DNA from: Mantis religiosa
Taxonomy: Eukaryota; Arthropoda; Insecta; Mantodea; Mantidae
NCBI GenBank assembly: GCA_030765055.1
Contig: CM060955.1
Location: forward strand, 152,969,469 to 153,033,468
Length of the DNA: 64,000 nt
Reading direction: 5' to 3'
Part shown: piece by piece, positions 10,407 through 20,926 of the stretch
Layout of the letters: the number at the start of each line of letters is the position of its first letter
Position numbering within the stretch: position 1 is the first letter of the stretch
Notes under the pieces: generated by a model
The model's input: the letters and a program-made list of their open reading frames with translations, nothing else
The model's database searches: none
What the model was told of the DNA's origin: nothing
Made by a program: the position numbers and the translations under genes

Positions 10407-11728
10407 CGAGCGGAGACCCAAAAGAAAACGGACTCCGAGGGCGCTGCCACGCGTAAACGTAGTGCAGGGCCCTCACACTAGATGGTGTTAGTAGAGACCT
10501 TCATGAAACAGCTGTACAGACGGCTTCAGTGCAGAGCTGAACGTGCAAGTGTGGTATTGTGTTTCTCTGACTGTTGGCGGGTTACCTCTGCGAAGTCGCT
10601 ATGGCAACTTTATAAGAACAAAGAGTGTGTGTGAAATTTTGTTTCCTTCTTAAAAAAGGCTGCAACGGAGACACACCAAATGTTTCAGGAAGCTTTCCAG
10701 GAAGACGCTATGAGCCGCACACAGGTTTTCGGGTGGTTTGGGCGCTTCAAACGTGATGAGATGTGTGTTGAAGACCAAGCTCGTTCTGGACACCCTTCAA
10801 CATCGCGAAATGAGGAGAACTTTGAAAAGGTCTGCCAAAAGATCAATGAGGATCGTTGCGAAACGATCGACCAAATTTCAGCAGCAAAAGGAATCCGTTG
10901 GAGCTCGTGCCAGTGGATTTTTAAGGAGGATTTGCACATGAGACGTGTTGCTGCTAAATTTGTTCCGCGCCTTCTCACAGAGGAGCACAAAACCATCCAC
11001 ATGAGTGTGTGTCAGGACTTGAAAACAGAGATTGCACGTGATCCAAACTTCTTGAACAAAGTCATTACAGGGGATGAGAGTTGGTGTTACGGGTATGACT
11101 CAGAAACCAAGCAAGCGTCACGCCAGTGGAGGACTCCCAACTACCCCAGACCAAAAATGCAAGGCAAGTGAGGTCAAATGTGAAGACGATGATCATTGTC
11201 TTTTTTTGATGTTCGTGGAATTGTGCATCGGGAATTCGTACCCCCTGGCCAGACTGTTAACCAGCACTTTAACTTGGATATTTTAAGGCGTCTGCGAGAG
11301 GGTGTGAGGAGGAAACTCCCGGAACTTTGGCGATCAGGTGACTGGTTTTTGCATCACGACAACGCTCCAGCACACATGGCCTTACGAGTGACCCACTATT
11401 TGGCATCTCAGAGGGGGTCTGTCGTTCCCCACGCTCGGTATTCACCGGACCTAGCCCTGTGCGACTTTTTCCTATTTCCACGTATGAAAGAAGCGCTAAA
11501 AGGGGAGCGTTATGACGATGTGGAGGCGGTAAAAACAGCTTCGCAAAGGGCACTGGACAATATCAATCTTGAAGAGTTCCAAACATGCTTCCAACATTGG
11601 GAAAAGAGGCTTGAAAAGTGGATCGCATGTAATGGAGAGTACTTTGTAGGTGACTGAAGTAAGTTTGTAAAAAGGTTCATTGATAAAAATTTTATGGCAA
11701 CAATCCGGTTTCTTTGAGTCCGCCCTAG
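10407..11728 (+). pseudogene. mariner B1, full-length element with broken transposase
   Basis: Both ends are present: the left begins CGAGCGGAGACCCAAAAG and the right is its inverse, with TA on each side, giving 1322 bp. The natural start is probably ATG at 10601, but codon 5 is TAA. From 10680 the frame shows the helix-turn-helix region with WFGRFKR, then VITGDESW (first Asp), HHDNAPAH (second Asp) and YSPDLALCDFF (third Asp), spacing DD34D. The frame is broken near 11165 and restored near 11200 by compensating shifts. All three catalytic residues survive. Stop of the last frame is at 11657. Confidence 0.9.
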
Positions 11729-11730
11729 TA

Positions 11731-12267
11731 TCTATTTTTACTCTTTCCTTGAACCTGCAGTTATAATAAACTACTGACCAATCTTTTGCTGCTATTTGTC
11801 ACTTTGCTTATGTGTCGTTGTAATGGCGATGCTAAACCTCGAGACTATACCCTCCCACCACGAGATCCAATAGGCCTACATTCCTGAGATGAAACTAGCT
11901 GGCTCCATTGAGTTAAGTAAACACGTGATGTGGGCCAAGCCGAGGGGTAGTTTACTTGGTTGTACTGTTATGGATGTAACCACACTAAGGCACACTAATA
12001 TCCTCACAATGTAGCCGCGGGCATTTCCTCGCCTTTGATGAGATCGCAACACAATGTAGATATACACACAATGGCACACAGAGAGAATGTCTGTGAACCT
12101 CTGAGGCACCACAAGGGCCGCTTTCTTCAACCTCCGACAGGCTATAAATAAAATACAAGTTCATAGAAAACAATATTTTATAACAAAAAGTTTTGCACAC
12201 TTAAGGTTACTTTTCAACTTGCCTCCAAAGATTTCAAAACAGCACTGGCATTGTTTTAAAGATGCGT
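11731..12267. other. unassigned stretch
   Basis: Host-like sequence to the right of mariner B1. No gene, motif or repeat that I can support. Confidence 0.5.
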
Positions 12268-12500
12268 CCATCATTGTGACTGTCGTTTTCTTCCGGTGTG
12301 TCCAGTGTCGTATTGGATCCAACTTTCATCTTCAGGAACAATTGATTTAAAAATTTCCCCACATCGTGATAACCGCCAGCTTTGAAATTCCTTGACCGTT
12401 ATCACGATGAAGGAGAGAAACTTTTTGAAATCAATGTCACCGGAGATGAAACTTGGATCCAATACGACACACGGAAACAAAGCGACAATCACAACAATGA
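12268..12500. pseudogene. palindromic pair of mariner fragments
   Basis: The left arm read on minus (12375 to 12280) gives a mariner first-catalytic block DESWIQYDT. The right arm read on plus (about 12395-12500) gives VTGDETWIQYDT. Both arms continue into the same flanking sequence (ATCACGATG..), so the two are one mariner segment facing itself with a spacer of about 20 bp near 12385. Identity between the arms is partial, so this is an old fold-back. Confidence 0.7.
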
Positions 12501-12669
12501 TGCATCTTCAAAACAATCCTTATTTCAAAACATTGACCACATATTTTTGCAGAGGGCATGACAGATCTTATTCACAGGTACCACAAATGTCAGTCTTTTC
12601 GATGATTGTTGAACAGTAGCCATAAGTGCACAAAACTTTTGGTTATAAAGCAATAGCAATAATCTTCTT

Positions 12670-14240
12670 CTTTCTCTAACTCCTTTGTGCTCTTAAGCGT
12701 GGAGTACAAGCCTCTTCTACCCATTTCCTCCACTTTTCTCGGTCCATTATCATTCTCTTCATTTCTGTCATGGTTTTCCCTCTATCCTTCCCCAACTTCT
12801 CAATGTATTCCTGATACAACATGCGTGGCCTTCCCCTAATTCTTTTACCTTTTGGTCTTGGTCTAAATATTTTTTGGGTTTTCTTTCTCCTGACATGCGG
12901 AGTACATGTCCATACCATTTAAGTTGTCTTTTTTCCAATATTTCTTTAACGGAGTGTGTACCCAACTCTTTCCTTATTGTTATATTTCTACCCCGCCTTT
13001 AACTACAATGGTCATATCAGCGGCCGTTCTCCTTTGGAATATACCGAAGGTGTTAACTCGTATTCGTTAGGTTTATTTTTTAATCATTAGATCACACACA
13101 CATTAACACTCTCATCCATACTTCCAGACTCTGGGGAAGATGGGGAATTATCTTGGTCGGAGAAAAATCCCCATTCCCACCGCCGGGAATCGAACCCGGG
13201 ACCCCTAGCACGGCAGGCAGGTGCTCTACCGACTGAGCTACGGGGCCAGCCCCATATCTCTTCTTGTCTTCCCTACAACTCGTCTTAAATATTTCATTTC
13301 CATAGCTGTTATTTTGTTTTCTTGTTTCTGTAGGAGAGTCCAGCTCTCCGCTCCATATAATAAAATTGGTAGTATTATTGCTTTAAATACTATAATTGTT
13401 TTATCTTTTGTTATTTCCTTTTTTCCCACAATAGTTTTATTAATCTGATAGTAGACCGAATTGGCCTTTCTTATTCTGTTTAAAATTTCCTGCTCTATTT
13501 TTCCATCCTTATTTATAATTGTACCCAGGTATTCATAACTGTCTACCTGTTCTAAGATTTCATCATTACTTTCAATTTTAACTTCTTCTTTCCTTCGTAT
13601 ATACATGGTTTTACTTTTGGGTATGTTTAATTCTAAACCTTTTCTAGTTAATTCTTCTTTCCATTCATGTAGCCCTAATTATAGATTATTATTACTATTT
13701 ACTATCAATATGATGTTATCAGCATATATCAACGATTGTGCCCAAACTGGTCTTAAATTTCTATATACTATCATAGTTCTTGCTGTTCTTCTTTTGCAGA
13801 TTTTCCATATTTCATCCATCACAATAATAAATCAGAGTGGGCTGAGGCTATCTCATTGTTTAGCTCCTCTATTCATCAGAAATGGTTCTGATTCTTGTCC
13901 ATCTAATCTTATTATCCCTTTTGGTTCTTGATGAACTGATTGTATTGCTTCAATGAAATTCATAGGTACTTTTTTGTTCTTTAGAGCTCTCTAAATTTCT
14001 TCCCTAGGTATTGAATCAAATGCTGCTTTCAAATCTAAGAATCCTATATAAATACCCTTTCCTCTATCTATAGCTTTCTCTATTATCATTCTCAATGAGA
14101 AAATGGTCTTGGGTTTGTCTACCCATTCGGAAAGCAGCCTATTCTTCTCCTAAATCTTGTTCTACTATTTTCCTAAATTTCTGTTCCAGGATTATAGTGT
14201 ACACTTTATATACAACCGGGGAGAGACATATAGGTCTGTA
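12670..14240 (-). pseudogene. RTE-like LINE relic
   Basis: Minus-strand RT and C-terminal remains. Reading from the right: a motif-A block FLDLKAAFDS near 14060-14000, the catalytic box near 13715 reading IYADN instead of YADD, then a 122-residue frame (13606-13238) with YEYLGTIIN, LLYGAESWTL and MKYLRR. After the SINE-B at 13008-13248 the frame resumes at about 12965 with LKWYGHVLRM and GRPRM and ends RDKW-like (REKWRKW) at 12676. Motif order and the C-terminal WYGHVLRM..GRP block are typical of RTE/BovB-type elements. Several frameshifts and the YADN change mark it as dead. Confidence 0.8.
13008..13248 (-). mobile_element. SINE-B copy 1 (tRNA-derived)
   Basis: Reverse-oriented SINE; its head (about 13248-13175) has A box TAGCTCAGTCGG and B box GGTTCGATTCCC. 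The loop around CTGCCGT could reflect a tRNA-Gly ancestor, but the anticodon stem is poor. The body includes AGATAATTCCCCATCTTCC and GAGAACGGCCGCTGATATGA. It interrupts the RTE-like frame between KTRRD and RNITIRKELG. A second copy is at 33279-33556. Confidence 0.85.
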
Positions 14241-14285
14241 GTTTGAGCAATCACTTTGCCAAAAGCAATAAACATTTCTTTTATA

Positions 14286-14532
14286 GTAGCTGTGTGTAGG
14301 CTAAGGTTTGAACGAGTAGAGCCAGGCTAAAAAATTCAATGCCATAGACGGGATTTGAACCACGGATTTTCCGCTCTCAGTGTTGTTGCTCTAACCAACT
14401 GAGCTGTTATGGCCAACATGCCGACATGACATTTAATTCTCCAAATGACTCGTTTGTTTCCTGGTAGACCACTAGGGTTTCTCATACACAATGAGACCCG
14501 CATCTTCTTTGGTGACTTACTATGCTGTAAGT
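14286..14532 (-). mobile_element. SINE-C copy (with upstream block)
   Basis: Reverse-oriented. The tRNA-like core lies at about 14340-14415, with B box GGTTCAAATCC read on minus. To its left (its 3' side) is the TAGCCTACACACAG block; to its right (its 5' side) is the GAGTCATTTGGAGAATTAAATGTCATG block and the AGTAAGTC motif near 14515-14530. Confidence 0.8.
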
Positions 14533-14599
14533 AAAGATGTATTTTTTTATCTTGAAAAGTGCAGAGCGATGCGCAGTGGTATCTGGACGAGTCCACCTC

Positions 14600-15683
14600 A
14601 GAACGGTTGCAACTGGAGGGGAGGGCAGGTCAGTTGCGTACCAGTTGCGAGCAACTAAACACGTGCAGAGCTACTCGGTAACACTACAGCTTGTTTCAAA
14701 ATGTTCTTGTCTCCTGGTTCCAAGAGAGCATTTACAAGTGATGCCTCCTAGCAACACATTAGGAAATAAAGTGCTACATTTAAAATTACGAGAAGTAATA
14801 ACCAATATCCATAGATTTATAAAAAAGGAACAATGGTCTGGGTCAGCTATAAAATCTGGGTAAGGGTATCTGAGGCAACAGTTGTGTCTGAAAGCAGTTA
14901 AGGAGAGTTATTAAGGAAAGAGAAGTCATTGGTGATAGTGCAACAACGTCCTTCCCTATGCCCAGTAAACAAAGATTAAGAACATGCAGAGATTCTAATT
15001 TGGATGTTATAATTCAGAAGTAGTTAGGCGAACTGTGAATAATTTTTAAAGCACAGAAAAACAAAGACCAACTTTGAAGAAAATGCTTATGAAGTTAAAA
15101 ATTCTACTGACTTCCAAGGCAGTGTCTGAACATTAAGAAGAGTTCTTTTGAAGCTAGGATTATTTGGAAAAACCAAAAAAGCACTAAGCGTGACAGACAA
15201 ATTTTAATCGAACATCGCATCATACGTGCAAAAAGGCTTAAGTATTTACGAAATATTCGGAGATATCGAAGTGAAGTTATATAGTTTATATGGATGAAAC
15301 TTATACAAATACAGCACATACTAGACCATATGCCTGGAGTGATAAACGTTACAAGGACTCTGCAGCGATATTGAAAGGCCGGCAGTTGTTTATCATGCCT
15401 GCTGGAGGAGAACAGGGTTTTGTTCCAAATGCCTATGTACTATTTCAGATCCAACAAAACTGTGGAGATTACTACCATAGTAAGAATTACAACGTAGTTT
15501 ATAAGAGCTGCCATACTGGCTTTGAGAATGAAATTTGTTTTTAGACACCTTATGCACCGCCCTCCCCTCTCGTAATCTTACGCTTGTGACGCATTGTGGC
15601 GATAGGTGCACTATCCCCACCACAGTTGCTACTCATCCCTACCGCACAGGATTCCTGTCAAGATAAAATAATACATCTGTACT
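14600..15683 (+). pseudogene. DDE_3-type DNA transposon relic, copy 2
   Basis: Second copy of the element at 1-887, more complete on the left. A likely original start is ATG at 14739 (MPPSNTLGNK). The catalytic block is in the 84-residue frame 15290-15544, beginning MDETYTNTAH, with PYAW, KGRQ and PAGGE..FVPNAY as in copy 1. Between 14860 and 15290 the frame is broken. The homology to copy 1 ends at 15683, next to a SINE-C. The absence of the later catalytic blocks in both copies points to one internally deleted, non-autonomous subfamily. Confidence 0.75.
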
Positions 15684-15687
15684 TAGG

Positions 15688-15895
15688 TCCCAGGCTTCAT
15701 GCTCAAACCACTATATTTTTGTTTTAGGTAAATTGATGGAAATAATCATTTTCCACACTATCCGTGTGTAGGCTAAGGTTTCAATGAGTAGAGCTAGACT
15801 GACAAATTCAATACCATAGCCGGGATTTAAACCATGGATCTTCCGCTCACCGTGCGGGTGCTCTAAACCACTGAGCTACTATGGCCAACATGTCA
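15688..15895 (-). mobile_element. SINE-C copy
   Basis: Reverse-oriented. tRNA-like core at about 15815-15890 with A box TAGCTCAGTGG and B box GGTTTAAATCC (one change). The 3' block carries the ACACACGGATAGTGTGG hairpin and ends with GAAGCCTGGGACC, the same terminal motif found at 16670 and 61685. Confidence 0.8.
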
Positions 15896-16009
15896 TAACA
15901 ATAGTTTTCTGTAAACTTGCCTTTTATTTACAGCCCATCGAAGGTTATAAAAACAGTCCTCGTATGTTTTAATTGGGATACAGTAGTATGGATTTGAATT
16001 ATTTACTGT

Positions 16010-16350
16010 GCATATTCCAAAATTCTACAATTTACAACTTTTGGCTACCTTGTTGCTACCTTGGCTTACATGACAACCTGTTCCTCTACTCTACCAGGTA
16101 GCTCTTAACCGCCAGGCCTCCTTGTTATTTAACTAGCCCCTTTCCTCCCCCACCTTCCTTTCTTATATTCTTTATATTTCTTGACCATTTTTCTTTTATT
16201 TTCTGTAATGGCTCGCCAAAACTTCTTATCTTCTTTTCCTCCGTTCCCGTTAACATTTTATAGCTACTATCCTCTTCCCTACTTTCTCCCATTTTCCTCC
16301 CAAACCTTTCTTTACCACATTGCAACCTCCTCGCATTCTGTTACATAGTG
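16010..16350 (-). pseudogene. LINE-A 3' end fragment
   Basis: Reverse-oriented. The left part (16010-16140) is the family 3' UTR and the right part (16325-16125) encodes a 66-residue frame parallel to the C-terminal tails at 2330-2518 and 39132-39290 (MQCGKE..FGRKMGESREED). It is strongly 5'-truncated. Confidence 0.75.
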
Positions 16351-16375
16351 CTAATTATTTATTTCTTCACACCAG

Positions 16376-16692
16376 ACGTATACAGGCTAAGGTATTGGTA
16401 CATAAGAGTTAAATGATGAAGCCTGGAACTCAAGTACTTACGATAATAAGTCGCCATAAACGGTGTATCTCTGATGCGAGAGCCCTTTGTAGTTTACCGG
16501 AAAAATATGAGTCAATTGGAGAATTTAATGTCATGACGGTAAATTGGTCATGGTAGCTCAATGGGTAAGAGCGAGTGGACGGAAGCCAGTAGATCCGTGG
16601 TTCAAACGGTTACTGTGAAGAAATACATTTTATCCATCAATTAACTTACATAATAACAGTTAAATGATGAAGCCTGGGACTCAAGTATTTAG
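16376..16692 (+). mobile_element. SINE-C copy with both flanking blocks
   Basis: tRNA-like core at 16546-16610 (A box TAGCTCAATGG; B-box region GGTTCAAACGG has lost part of ATCCCGGC). Upstream is the AAGTCGCCATAAACG..GAGAATTTAATGTCATG block. The motif TTAAATGATGAAGCCTGG followed by ACTCAAGTA occurs at both ends (about 16408 and 16653), a direct terminal repeat. After 16692 an LTR is inserted and the SINE-C sequence resumes at 17345. Confidence 0.75.
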
Positions 16693-16809
16693 AATAGTGT
16701 GCCTTTGTGGGTTCGTAGAATTAAAGGTCCAGGTTGCAGAAATGCAAATAGTTCTCTATTTCCACTGAATTACAGTTAGCACACTTACAAATTGCGTACC
16801 ACAAGCAAT

Positions 16810-16972
16810 CATGTAACACTCACAATTGCGTAACTCTCACAATTACGTAACTCTCAAAATTACGTAACTCTCACAATTACGTAACTCTCACAATTACGTA
16901 ACTCTCACAATTACGTAACTCTCACAATTACGTATCCCTCACAATTATGTAACTCTCACAATTACAATCCCC
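16810..16972. repeat. 17-bp minisatellite inside LTR
   Basis: About nine to ten head-to-tail copies of ACTCTCACAATTACGTA with a few substitutions. The other LTR (17940-18000) has only one or two copies of the related AATTGTAATTGTG..TACGTAATT motif, so the array expanded after this LTR inserted. Confidence 0.9.
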
Positions 16973-17003
16973 ACTGCGCTTGCTATTCAGCGCCTTGCGG
17001 CAC

Positions 17004-17005
<2 letters not shown>

Positions 17006-17098
<93 letters not shown>
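17006..17098. repeat. (CT)n microsatellite
   Basis: About 46 uninterrupted CT units. On minus it gives a meaningless Arg-Glu repeat frame. It lies within the LTR between the predicted transcription start and the 17-bp minisatellite. Confidence 0.97.
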
Positions 17099-17101
<3 letters not shown>

Positions 17102-17113
17102 CCGACTAAGAAC

Positions 17114-17144
17114 TGCCTGATTCATCCAATGCATCGCTTATATA
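17114..17144 (-). promoter_or_regulatory. LTR core promoter (TATA box and initiator)
   Basis: TATATAA on the minus strand at 17144-17138 in the context GCCTATATAAGC. About 20-30 bases downstream is TCAGGCAGTT near 17122-17114, matching the place of TCAGTTTAGTT at 17837-17847 in the sister LTR, which resembles the arthropod TCAGT initiator. It should drive the LTR transcript leftwards. Confidence 0.4.
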
Positions 17145-17344
17145 GGCAGATAGCTGTATCTGGAAGTTTCACCGCTCAGTGAATTATCATGATTTTTCCA
17201 GACGTCAGGGGGAGGGGAAAGGGATGGTCCCACGACTTGTGGTAGGTCCCCCCCCCTCAGCGAGCGCCAACCAGTCACAAGGGTAGGCGTAGTCTGAACT
17301 CCTTCTGTCCCCCACCCAGCTGCCAGTTGGTCGTGCCGTACAAT

Positions 17345-17540
17345 AATCGGGCGAAAATAGTAAGTCGCCACAAACGATGTATCTCGGATAACAGAGCCTC
17401 TAGTGGTTTACCAGAAAATATATGAGTTACTTGGAGAATTTAATGTCATGGTGGTAAATTGGCCATGGTAGCTCAATGGGTAAGCGCGAGTGGAGGGAAG
17501 CCAGTAGATCCGTGGTTCAAATCCCGGTCGTCATTGCATT
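17345..17540 (+). mobile_element. SINE-C copy (second unit of a split pair)
   Basis: Begins with the AGTAAGTCGCCACAAACG block, then GAGAATTTAATGTCATG, and a tRNA-like core at 17459-17530 with A box TAGCTCAATGG and B box GGTTCAAATCC. Removing the LTR joins it to the 3' end of the copy at 16376, giving a head-to-tail SINE-C dimer. Confidence 0.75.
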
Positions 17541-17667
17541 TTTCATGTCGACTCTATCATTATTGTCTTCCCTTTTCTTCAAAGAATTGCAGTTTATGAC
17601 TTCAAGTTTCATAGAACTTTGGTGCAAGTGCTTTTACCCTCAAAATTATTTCATATTTTAGAATATA

Positions 17668-18097
17668 TATTGTTACCCAATTATTGGAAGGCACGACCAA
17701 CTGACAGCTGAGTGGGGGACTGGAGGCCACGCCTACCCATTTATCTCGTGTCATTAACTGAGGGGAGGGTTAGGAAAGTATCACGGGCACTGTACTGTCT
17801 ATTTTCCCTCCCCTGACGTCTGGAATAAGTGGACGAGTCAGTTTAGTTCTTGGCGAGCAGCCGTGAAGAGCGCCGTGCTATAGAACGGACTGGAAGACTG
17901 CGTACGTGTATCAGAGGAGTTGTACTTAATTGTGAGTGTGGAGTGGACCTGTGGCAGACGAACTGGTGAATTGTAATTGTGTGCGCTACGTAATTCTATG
18001 ATATCGGCAAGTGTTCCAAGTGTAATTCGGTGGAAATAAAGAGCATTTTGAGTTTGTGCAATTGGACTTTTAATTTCAGGAACCCACAAAGTCACAA
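17668..18097 (+). mobile_element. solo LTR, forward orientation
   Basis: Starts TGTTACCC and ends AAAGTCACA, flanked by ATAT on both sides (possible 4-bp target duplication). An initiator-like TCAGTTTAGTT lies at 17837, a polyadenylation signal AATAAA near 18037, and the conserved 3' block ATTGGACTTTTAATT near 18060. It is inverted relative to the LTR at 16697-17342. No primer-binding site or coding region follows. Confidence 0.6.
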
Positions 18098-18971
18098 TAT
18101 GTTGCAGCCCATTAAACAGAGTAATCTGTTTTAGTCGGTTTATTTCCGTAAATAGTCACCGAAAAGGATTTTTGTTTACGCGTTTGGTAGTTTTCTGGCT
18201 TAGAGTATAATTTTACATGTGAGATAGCTCAGTTCGAAATTTATTTTACTTTTTTCAGGTTTCCGGAGTATAAAGCGTTTTAGGCAGGATTTACTTTATA
18301 AATGTCCTACCAAAGTAAGTGTGGGATAAATAAATATACACCACTTATGCAATATGTATCATTCTTACGCCTCGTTACTACAAAACACATCCGAAAGACA
18401 TGCTTAAATACCTAATTTATGAATATCCTGTGGAACTCATTATGTAATAGCAACAGGTAGCTATTTTGTAACCATCAAATTTTAAATATCCAGTAATATC
18501 CGCTCTGGTTGCTAAGTACACATGTCAGTTGTATCGTCTTGTGATACAGTGAATGCCTATTGTTGCTGTAACTGGACAGATTGATGGCTTTAACAACAGA
18601 CCCACCCCTAGGCTGTTCGCGTATCTAACGCATAGATATGCAAATACGTGAGTAAACATGTCAAGGGCTGTATAGAAAAGCACCGCACATCCAGTGCGCG
18701 TCCCACACCAGGCTCTGGCTTTCAGAATTATGCAGCAAGATGATTAAACTGTACTAGCTGGCTTGCCAGACATTCCACACAGATCACTTTAACTCTATCT
18801 ATGAAGAATTGAAATAATTGATGAAAATCCCCTCATATTCTTACGAAAGACACACGGGTCAGTCAAAAATTAGTGGCAACACTGCCTGTATTTTACGCTA
18901 TCAGAGATAAATCATGTAAGCTGATAAAAATGAAAAATTTGAGCACCTAATATTTGTTAGCTGTTAGTTTT
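18098..18971. other. unassigned stretch
   Basis: No gene or repeat that I can support. Composition is AT-rich throughout. Confidence 0.5.
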
Positions 18972-20147
18972 AAGGGGGACTATGCAAATATTCAGGGTCT
19001 TACAAAAACAGCCATAACATCTAAAGTTTTCAAGTTAGAGAAGTGAAACTTAGCACATTCATTTAAGATAGTACAGTTAATATGCACAATGTTTTTCATA
19101 ATTTTCCATGGTTTATAACTAATGCTACATATTTTTTCTATATGCAGAGATATTTACAAACTTAAGCCCATTTTTTTTTTCAAAATTCACATATGCTATC
19201 TTTTCGAAATTTGGTATGTTATTTCAAAACACACTAAAATGAATTTGTTGGATTTAAATTTCTTATTCAAGCTGTATAGAATTTAAAAAAAATGTTAATC
19301 ATATGCATCCTTTAAAAATTAAAATAATTTCATATATTTTGTATCATCACATTACAACTGGAGCTTAATCTTAAATTCTAGAACCAACAAAATGTTCATT
19401 GTGGCATAAGAAAGCTGTGTGCTAAATGTCATCACTGTAGATGAAGTAGTTTGAGATAAAAATGGGTTGAAGTTGTAGAAAATGCAAGTTACGGGGAAAG
19501 TCAATTAAAAATACAATAAATATTATTCAGCTTGCCTTTTAATTCTAAGTCTGAACTTCCCATATCCATAGTCTGTATCCACATTCTGGTCTTCTTCAGT
19601 CTTTCTTTTTAAATTCCTCTCCTGTCTTGCTTCTTTCTGAATTAATTTCATAGCTCTTTCTACACCAGCGATGCGAATGTTTGTCGATACTCTGAAAAAT
19701 TGTTTCCATAAACACACCAGGTTTATACCCTAACTGATGCATAACTTTCTTTCTGCCAACATTTCCATTATTAAACACTATTGCAGCATCAAATGTAGCA
19801 ATTTTCACCACTATGTAAGACACAAATAATGATTTGGGACACCATTTCCAGTTAAAACTTTTGAGGCTTTCATTTGGGTTTTGTGTCTCTCCATAGAGAC
19901 ATATTTTAGCAAGTCTGGGTATGCTAAGAATTGGTAGGTGGGCTTTATGAATTCCAAGACAGCTGATGGAAGACAATGTGTTGCTACGATATTACTATGC
20001 AACGATAGGGCATTTAATTTTTAAAGATACATACAGACCACGTACAGTCATAATATTTTGGTGTTTGATAGCTAACACTATATACTATTTTACCAAACAA
20101 TAAAAAAATAATTTTTTGAACATTTTCTCGTACGTCCCCCCTTAAAG
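18972..20147 (-). pseudogene. Mutator-like (MULE) transposon relic, 3' portion
   Basis: Minus-strand frames at 20002-19523 give the C-terminal part of a Mutator-like transposase: HCLPSAV, then GETQNPNES, WCPKS.FVS, a FNNGNVGRKKV block, Arg/Lys-rich EARQERNLKRKTEED and a closing DYGYGKF before the stop at 19523. The order matches known insect Mutator-like proteins. Two frameshifts break it. The putative ends are TTAAGGGGGAC at 18971 and its inverse GTCCCCCCTTAA at 20136-20147. Only about 1.2 kb remains, so most of the transposase is deleted. Confidence 0.65.
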
Positions 20148-20156
20148 ACAATAATT

Positions 20157-20926
20157 TATTTGGTATTAATTGTTCTTTCACACTGGCCGTGTGTAAGCTA
20201 GATTGTGGAAACGTAGAGTCAGACTGAAAAATTCAATGCCATTGCCGGGATTTGAACCACGGATCTTCTGGTTTCCGACTCTACGTATCCACAATTTAGC
20301 CTACACACGGCCAGTGTGAAAGAACAATTAATTTCCATTAATTGACCTAATAGTGGTTAACTATACAGCCCGGGCCTTAAAGTACTTACATGTAGTAAGT
20401 CGCCATTAAGGTAGTTGTCTCATGTGTTTATGAGAACTCCTAAGTGGTTTACCGGGAAAATGCGAGTCAGTTGGAGAATTTAATGTCATATCGGTACGTT
20501 GACCATAGTAGCTCAATGATAGAGCGGCTGGACGGAAACCAGAATATCCGTGGTTCAAATCCCGGCTATGGCATTGAATTTTTCAGTCTGACTCTACGTT
20601 TACACAATAATTTATTTTATGGAAGTAATCATTTCTTCCAAACTAACCGTGTGTAGGCTAAGGTTTGAATAAGTAGAGCCAGACTGAAAAATTCAGTGCC
20701 ACAGCCGGGATATGCACCACGGATCTCTCGTTCGCCTTGCGGTTGTTCTAAACAACTAAGCTACTATGGCCAACATGCCGATATGACATTAAATTTTCCA
20801 ACTGACTCATATGTTTCCCGGGAAACCACTAGGGGTTCTCATATGCACACGGCTAGTGTGAAAGAAATGAGTATTTCCATCAATTTAGCTTAAATACATA
20901 GTGGTTTAACTATCAAGTTTGGGACA
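20157..20926. mobile_element. inverted cluster of SINE-C units
   Basis: Four pieces alternate in orientation: minus core at 20210-20276, plus 3' block and then a plus unit at 20277-20620 (core about 20505-20578, A box TAGCTCAATGA, B box GGTTCAAATCC), minus unit at 20640-20833, and a plus 3' block at 20834-20926. The segment GAACAATTAATT..CACACGGCCAGTGTG is mirrored around 20277, giving a 70-bp hairpin-forming palindrome. Family B then interrupts the last piece at 20927. Confidence 0.75.

Larger units (their letters stand above)
16697..17342 (-). mobile_element. solo LTR, reverse orientation, with internal repeats
   Basis: Read on minus it begins TGTACGGCACGACC and ends CACAAAGGCACA, the TG..CA pattern of LTRs. 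Its start matches 17668-17830 (ACGACCAACTG, CCTCCCCCTGACGTCTGGA) and its end matches 18030-18097 (GGACCTTTAATTCTACGAAC). It contains a TATA box, a CT microsatellite and a 17-bp minisatellite absent from the other copy. No internal retroviral-type coding region lies beside it, so it is a solo LTR. It splits the SINE-C pair at 16376-17540. Confidence 0.6.

Noticed and set aside
16928..17134. 68-codon Arg-Glu repeat protein on minus
   Set aside because: Produced by translating the CT microsatellite; no start context or conservation.
20696..20893. 65-codon ORF
   Set aside because: Runs through a reverse-oriented SINE-C; no coding meaning.
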